Part shown: piece by piece, positions 57,701-64,000 of the stretch | Layout: each line of letters opens with the position of its first letter | How positions within the stretch are numbered: the stretch's first letter is position 1 | DNA from: Chinchilla lanigera | Lineage: Eukaryota; Chordata; Mammalia; Rodentia; Chinchillidae | DNA: 64,000 nt | Direction: 5' to 3' | Assembly: GCF_000276665.1 (NCBI RefSeq) | Contig: NW_004955433.1 | Coordinates: 12,452,910 to 12,516,909 of the forward strand | Translations under genes and position numbers: made by a program | The notes under the pieces: model-generated | Database searches by the model: none | Seen by the model: only the letters and a program-made list of their open reading frames with translations | What the model was told of the DNA's origin: nothing

Positions 57701-59033
57701 AGGTCATAATACTGGACCATTTTACAAATGTAAACTGATATCCAAATAATAATTTTGATGCCACTATTTTTTTCTAGACTACACTTTATGGCTTCTTTAG
57801 CTGCTTGTACTCTCAGTGTAGGCATGAATAAATAATCTACAAATTGGTATATTTCCCCTTCCTGTTAAGCTAGCCAAAAACCTATTTGACTTGAAGATTA
57901 AAGTCTTTTTCTAGAGGTCTGTGTTTTTAAATATATACTAGTTCCTTTAGTGGAAAAAATCAATTTTAGCTATCACATGTCTTATTAATTGCCTAATTAT
58001 GCCCTTTATTGTTTTATTAATATTCCTCCCAGACATAGTTCAAGGAGCAGATATTTTTGGTGACTAGAAAATTATATAATTTTTCTAAGAAAGGAAAACA
58101 CACAGATATACATACCATTACACAATTTAAGCTTGTATAAACATTCTTAGACAAAGTACTTAGCCTTTTATGAAGACCAATTTACAATTTGATCGACATT
58201 GTTACTGTGGTAACACAGCAGCAAAAGATACAAACTTGTCCAACAGGTACAAACTGAATCTAGTTTTTGTTCTTCGAGATTCTAAGATTTCTACAATGCT
58301 AACAACAGGTTTTTGAAAATGAAAAAGCACATGGGTAAATTATCAAAGACATTATCCAGAATAAACCAGAATATTCCATTCCCTGTGAATCCCTGCAACA
58401 GCTGCAAAGTACGTAATGCAGCAAGCCAACTAGCATGTGGAAAAGGAAAATATTAGCCATGGCCTAGGATTACACCATAAGTGGGAAGGGACCTGCGGCT
58501 CTGAACGAGGGAAAGAACCCATGTGTGTTTCCCTGGGTTCCAGTTCACCAGAACTCCCCAGGCTGGGCCCAGTCAAATTCTTGCCAGAGCTATGAAACCA
58601 GTTGCCAGCAATCAAGTCTTCCACGCAGAGCATGGCTGTGACTGGTAGTAAATCATCCTGAAGAGAACATATCTCCCTAAGTGAACACAACAAAGAATTG
58701 GGAAGGAAATGAGGACAGTTCAACAACATGCTAAATGCATGCATGTCAACCACAGACTACAGTGTCACCCATTAGACTGTGCAAGACACCACTGCAGATC
58801 TAATTCTCAGAAAGAAGCTATTTTAAGAGTGCTGAGTACGCTGAAATGATATTTATCTGCTCTCCCAATACAGCCCATTGCCCTCGGAGAAGCAGGCTCA
58901 AAACCTTAGCAAAGGAAAGAAAGGTAGTCCTCAAATCCCAAATTTAAAGAAACTGCTGCCTCGTGAACAAAGCTCTATATGTAATAAAGGCTAGGGGTTA
59001 CAGAGAGAAGTATTTTAAAAGAGATAATATTAC
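54754..59033. promoter_or_regulatory. Repeat-free promoter-side sequence, CNE-like from ~56.5 kb
   Basis: AT-rich, with no SINE, LTR, L1 or MIR recognised over 4.3 kb. 56570-57320 is rich in TAATTA-like, ATCAAT and CAGCTR cores, and 58430-59033 is GC-richer and borders the exon candidate. A 107-codon minus-strand frame at 58430-58753 is unsupported. Regulatory role is inferred from repeat absence near a CpG island. Confidence 0.4.
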
Positions 59034-59097
59034 CTCCCTGTCTTCTGAATCTCCTCCTTCCAATAGCCAGTACAGCAGCTCCGTTATGAACCGTGCA
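59034..59097 (-). CDS. Candidate 64-bp internal coding exon, product unknown
   Basis: Seen on the minus strand: acceptor tract TTTTTTCTCTTTAACAG before 59097 and donor GAG/GTAATA at 59034. Two frames are open. The one in phase with the upstream ATG exon gives CTVHNGAAVLAIGRRRFR and ends at phase 1, with a basic RRRFRR patch. The other open frame gives RFITELLYWLLEGGDSED, which also looks protein-like, so the true frame is not certain. The third frame has a stop. It sits 1.4 kb from the next upstream exon candidate, within the repeat-free zone below the CpG island. Confidence 0.4.
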
Positions 59098-60519
59098 CTG
59101 TTAAAGAGAAAAAATACCAATAGTTAGCTGCATCTCTCAGACCACTTCCTTCCTTCATGGAATTATAATTTAATTACCAATACTTCAATTGATTTTATTC
59201 CTGGATGATACATTTTTCAAAAAGCATACTCTTTAGTTATTTCCACAAGAGAACATTTAACACAACCTTCTCAATTAATCAATCAATTAACCCCTAACTG
59301 TTGAAAGGATGTTCTTTTCATATTTTCAAGATAATGAGGGACTCACACATCTACTTTAAATAAAAGGAATAGAGTTTTAATACATTTAAATACCTTCAGT
59401 ATATATTAAATATGCATCTTAATAAATCTGGCTGACGACATGAGAAATTAACAAATCTACACATTTAGATATTTTCTATATCTCTTCTTAGAAAAAAAAT
59501 CACAAAGTTGGATCCTGTTATGTATTAAGTTCAACAACTCTATTCATGATTTAAAAACAAAACAAGAAACTAAGTCTAAAGATAAACAGAGGAATCAGAT
59601 TGCTCAAAGCTAGAATTTCTTTATATTTGTACTGTGTATTTTCTAACTTGCTACGCTTCAGCTTTGAGTTTTGCACGAAGCTCCATTTCCTTACATACCC
59701 GTCAATAATAGGACATAAATATATTATTAACAAACAATTAAATATCATTTCATATTACAGTAAAAATAACTTTAATTGGCTTTGAAAGTATCTATAGAGA
59801 AACACTTGCCCTATTGAAAGCTATATTAACTATAGCTGCCTTGTGTAAAATTAGCTTTTTTTTTTTTTGGTCACACAACTATCTTTATTACTTAATAGAA
59901 TGTTCAGTACCACTAATTCCAGTTCCTTGCTTTACCCACTATGCAATAGAAAGTAATTCTTTTTCAGCAAAATAAATCTTTTTCATGTTTTTTTCTTCTA
60001 TCTGTATTTAACAACCCTATTCTGATGAGAAATGACAAGTTCTGTATATACCTGTATACTCTGTCATTAAGAGTTTGGTACCGATGAACATGCTATTCTC
60101 CCTAAATTTATTCTTCAAAGAAATAGATACTGAAAATAATCCAAAATTTTGATTTGGTATAAACATATTATTTACTTTAAATAACAATTCCAGTTCTATA
60201 AACTGTAACTTTACTTTTGATTTTTATGAAAAGCAATGAGTTTATAAATTTCACTCTCCGATGACAGCATTAAAATAAATTATTCAAGGTAATTCCAGGA
60301 TAAATGATAAATAAAAATAAATGAATTATTCAGTATTTTTGTATTTACTGCATTCCTATTTAATGCAGTTAAAGAATTTTAATAATCAAAGGCCTTGAGT
60401 GGCATTCTCAGCATTTTGCATGGAGTCCCTATTATCAACAAAAAAATGTTTTGGTAAAGCCAAACCTAGTGCTATTTTTATTTCATACATAAGCACACCC
60501 AGTGTGTGCAGACACTCAC
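59098..60519. other. AT-rich, repeat-free sequence between exon candidates
   Basis: Would be an intron of the minus-strand gene model. A 12-T run occurs near 59857. No recognised repeat. Confidence 0.45.
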
Positions 60520-60576
60520 TTGCAGATGAGCCTTGGTGCTAGGGCAAATGTCAGCCAACATTTGGAAGAACTCCAT
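60520..60576 (-). CDS. Candidate first coding exon (exon 60520-60638), product unknown
   Basis: Seen on the minus strand: acceptor TTTCTATCTTCTGTGCAG before 60638, a strong donor CAA/GTGAGT after 60520, exon length 119 bp. An ATG at 60576-60574 lies in strong initiation context (A at -3, G at +4). An in-frame TAA 15 bases upstream shows the frame cannot start earlier. Translation gives 19 codons, MEFFQMLADICPSTKAHLQ, leaving phase 0 at the donor. Two short upstream open frames precede it in the exon. If real, transcription starts in the CpG island and this is the second exon. The peptide is not one I recognise; a non-coding 5' exon is the main alternative. Confidence 0.4.
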
Positions 60577-60638
60577 AGTTAGGAAGTGAACTTAGTGGAA
60601 AACATCCAAATGTATTATACAAGCATCATACTTATCAC

Positions 60639-63260
60639 CTGCACAGAAGATAGAAATGATTTTGTTTAAGGAAACACAGAAGAATAGTAATACTTTTGGG
60701 ATATTTGATAGGAAAATCTAATCGAATTTTCTCCAAGGTATCACTCTTCATATTACAGCAAGTAAACAAATAAAAGCTGTATCAAGGTATGGAATATCAT
60801 TAGCTCAAGAAAAGGCTAGGAAAATGGATTACATAAATGACAACTGCAAGGGAAAATTACATTCCCTTATCCTGAACAAATGTTAAATGCATCTTACTAA
60901 TAAAGACTTGAACTCAAACTACATTAGAATATACTGGTTTTCAATTCTGAAGCATCTAAGTTAATCTGCTGAGCTAAATTGGTGCTTAGGTATACTACAA
61001 CTATAAAAACACTGAAAATTTATGCAGAAATAAGTCATCAGTATCATACTTCAGAGTACTGCTGTGAAAGCAAACCATTGTCATCATTGAACTGGGAAAA
61101 CAATTCTGCACTTTACATGTTATTTGAACTGCATCAGCTGCTATTCCATTAAGAAAAATTATTCTTAATGAAAAATTATTCTTGATGAAACAGCTAACAA
61201 ATATCAAAAAGATGTTAATACATTGTAGAAGTTGAAGAGAAATATACCAAAATATTGAGATACTTTCACTCAAAACAGGCTGTGCTATTTCAGAATTCAT
61301 AATCTCTTTCAAAGAACACGTTTAACTCCATTTAGGATTACCTGATTTCATTTACATCAATGTTATCAACTAAAGAACACTTTTAACTTTTTGAGATTTC
61401 TAGAATGTGTAAGTACATTAATTATTTATATTTTAAAAGACAATGGGTAACTTATGTCCCTATTTCATCTTTCATTTTTAACTTAATATATGAATTCTTA
61501 TGATAACACATAGATAATAGCATAAGGATGGGGATTATGGCTGCCAGAGGAGAAAAAAATTTGATGGGTTGGTTGGAAGATAAATAAAGCAATTATCTCA
61601 AAATTAACGCTCTTGTTTTACTCTCAGCAAACACATCTAAATAAGTCTTCCTTTGATTTTAGTTTACCACGTAATTCTAACTAGCTAATTATCCTTGGAG
61701 TCAAGAATGAGCTGTGACTCTACACCTGGCTTTTCCGATCATGTGCCTGAGGTCGGCTCCACTTTCATTTCCTCTTTCTGCGATGAGTTTTAATATTAAA
61801 GGAAAATACACATACATCGTAGACACACACTGATGGACAGCCAGCTTCCAGGAAATCAGGAGCTACAAAGAGGGAGTAAATCTTAATGTGATACTTAGGT
61901 TAAAGGGTATTAGGTGCTGGGTAACTCAAGGTAATAGAATCAAGAGCATGTATCCGTCTTGCTATTGTTTTTGCATTTGGAGATTCGGAGTAAGAAACAG
62001 TAATATTATTTTAGTGGTGACCCAGGTTATGGTTCAGATCCTTAAAGTATTATTTCCACTTGCTCATCAGTCCAAATTTATAAAACAGTATCTTGAAAGA
62101 AATGTAAGTTTTCCTCTATCTCTTAAAATAAAAAAAGCATTCCATAAATATTGTAGCTAGGTACTTGACAGGTAAAAGAAATTGAGAGCCGTAATACATT
62201 CAATGAGACCATCTTTTCCATAAAAATTAAGTGATACACATTTCTCATATATTTATGTATTCCGTTTCTTCACATTAAGTGTGCCTTCCTATACAGATTT
62301 ACTTTGAACATTAATAAATGTTTGCCTAACAATATACTGCTCTGTTTTATGCCTCTTTTTCGAAGTTAAAACCCCTTTAATCCACAAAGGCAGGGTACAA
62401 AGAAAGCTGCCACCAGGTATTGCCAAGAGGCCACAAGTTGTATTAGCACATTCCGGGACACTTAACATTAAACTATCATTTCTCTCCAAAACTTCTGTTG
62501 CCAAACTGCTCACAAAATCTAGAAGCTCAAAGAGAGGTTTCAAGTGCAATTAAATTCTCCAAAAGCCAAACTGTACAAAAATATGCCGCCCTTCTTAGGT
62601 CTCCATTTATAGACAACATTTTCTCAGGATCTTAATTAAGATAACGATGCACACCTGTGTCAACATTCTCTGGCAAGACAGCCTTATCAATCATAATCCT
62701 TTAAGTACACTCGAAAACAGCAAAGCGATATGACAGAAGCAGTCTGTTGCCTTTCTTGGTGTTGGTGTTGTGTCTCTCCCACAAGAATGATGGGATCTTT
62801 ACAATACAGCAGACCTACTTTTATGAGTCTTTAAAGTTTTAACTGTAAATAGCTATTACACTGAATAAACAGGAGTAACCTCTTTGGCACCTGATGGAAA
62901 CAATGACAACTGCGCAGCCAAAACTTGAAGAGCAAGCTCCCCATGTCTGGGCAACCCTGTCGTGGCTCTTATTTTAAAGCTCTACATTTTAGGAGTTATA
63001 CATAACTGGATCCGTGCAGGCATGACAAACCAATAAACCCTTAGGAGGCTTTAAAATGAAGCTTAATAGCCTTAAGTTAATAACAGTCAGAGCAAACCTC
63101 TCCCTAATGTAAGTTAACATATTCAGAAAGATACAAATGCAAGAAGAAACAAGAAAAAAAAATTCTTGCAAACATGGAGTGAGAGGGTGGAAAAAGTGCT
63201 GCCAATGAAACTGTATATCTAACAAGTAAGCAAGTTCTCAAATGCAAACGCTGATTAATA
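60639..63260. promoter_or_regulatory. Repeat-free upstream sequence, CNE-like from ~62.4 kb
   Basis: No recognised mobile element. 62400-63000 is more complex and GC-balanced, with features of conserved promoter-proximal sequence. Short frames only. In the gene model this is the first intron of the minus-strand gene. Confidence 0.4.
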
Positions 63261-63275
63261 AAAAGGAGATAAGGA

Positions 63276-63301
63276 GGGGGGGAAGGGTGGAGGGAGAGGG
63301 G
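63276..63301 (+). promoter_or_regulatory. G-quadruplex-type motif 1
   Basis: Four G runs (7, 3, 3 and 4 G) separated by 2, 4 and 3 bases on the plus strand, i.e. the non-transcribed strand of a minus-strand gene's template region near its promoter. Confidence 0.6.
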
Positions 63302-63459
63302 AACAGACCCTCACCACTATAAAGATAAAAATTTAAAACCTCGTGTTTACCAGTGAAAATGTGAAAGCTTTCATATAAAAACGGAGAAAATCCGCCAGAT
63401 GCTATCAGAATTCCGCCTGCCTGCTAATGATCAGCCCTTTCCTCTTACTACACAATTCT

Positions 63460-64000
63460 ATCTCAGACGCCGGGCGACCGTGGCCAGTCGAGCAGCAGAA
63501 CTATCAATGTGCAAATAAAGCAGAAAATAGAGACATCCTTAAGAAATGAGTCTTAAATTTGACGCAGAGCAGAGGTGACAACCACAGCAACAGAACCATA
63601 AATTCTAAATGTTTCAATATCTTGCAGGATTCTCTCCAGTCCTTGACACAAAAAGAAAAAAAAAAAGGGGGAGGTAGGATGGGGTAGTGGGGAAAGGGGG
63701 AGAAAAGGAACAGCCCTGTGGCCCTGAGTGGCAGGATTATGTAATGAGGATGTCTGCGTGACAGATGCAGACTCTCGGTGGCACCAACCTCCATGGCTCC
63801 ATTTCTGAAACGGTCGTCCCGGACGAAAGCCGACAGTGATAGAGGGAACACTCGTGGACCGGGAAGACACGCCCACGCGAGCTGGCCGGCAGGCGGTGAC
63901 ACCCACAGAGGCGGGTCACCCGGACGCCCGTGCGGCCCACGCGCGAGGCTGCGCCGCGTCCCGCCTGCCCGCGAGGGGACGCAGACGCTGTCCCCCGCCG
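63460..64000. promoter_or_regulatory. CpG island edge, likely promoter
   Basis: CpG density rises from ~63460 (GACGCCGGGCGACCG at 63467-63481) and is high from 63800 to the window end (GCGGCCCACGCGCGAGGCTG and onward), in an otherwise CpG-poor region. CpG islands usually mark promoters. Both directions are possible: the minus-strand exon candidates argue for leftward transcription, but a plus-strand gene outside the window cannot be excluded. Minus-strand frames at 63504-63940 are probably 5' UTR or upstream sequence. Confidence 0.75.
63667..63700 (+). promoter_or_regulatory. G-quadruplex-type motif 2
   Basis: Four G runs (5, 4, 4 and 5 G) with loops of 9, 4 and 3 bases, inside the CpG island flank and preceded by a 16-A-rich run. 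Likely nucleosome-poor. Confidence 0.6.

Noticed and set aside
63504..63940. Minus-strand frames of 117-132 codons at the CpG island
   Set aside because: Overlap each other in different frames and pass through poly-T/G-rich flank; more likely 5' UTR or upstream DNA.
1..64000. CRISPR arrays, operons, prophage or plasmid features
   Set aside because: None seen; composition, repeats and splice motifs are those of a mammalian nuclear genome.

Overview
The window is mammalian nuclear DNA with no complete protein-coding gene. The repeat content points to a non-murid rodent. It carries many copies of a tRNA-Ala-like (ID-type) SINE ending in a GGTACCGG-like motif before an A-rich tail, B1-like 7SL-derived SINEs, B1+ID composites, rodent-type MaLR solo LTRs, and ancient MIR, L2, L1 and DNA-transposon remnants. 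The SINE family does not look like the murine ID consensus; a castorimorph (beaver or kangaroo-rat side) or similar lineage is a guess only.

Layout. 1-10 kb is single-copy sequence with ancient MIRs and one exon-like block on the minus strand (7237-7490). 10-13 kb is an old L1 interrupted by a MaLR LTR and a Tigger-like DNA transposon. 13.1-14.0 kb and about 27.0-29.2 kb are repeat-free and look like conserved non-coding (enhancer-type) DNA. 18.6-20.2 kb holds two consecutive inverted repeats with well-matched arms. 30.3-37.8 kb is a cluster of MaLR solo LTRs in both orientations. 38.2-40.85 kb is a broken piggyBac-family transposase pseudogene carrying three later SINE insertions and a duplicated 3' end. 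41-46.6 kb is decayed L1, including a 110-bp piece of the L1 copied back in inverted orientation. 47-54.7 kb has L2, L1 and several young SINEs with clear target-site duplications.

54.75-63.4 kb contains almost no recognisable repeats and leads into a CpG island with two G-quadruplex-type motifs at the right edge (63.5-64.0 kb). On the minus strand next to it are two good exon candidates: 60520-60638, with an ATG in strong context, and 59034-59097. Their reading frame joins in phase with the open frame of 7237-7490. The best reading is the 5' part of a minus-strand gene whose promoter is the CpG island. I do not recognise the product, and the joined model is a hypothesis. Nearly all open reading frames elsewhere fall in repeats or lack coding features.
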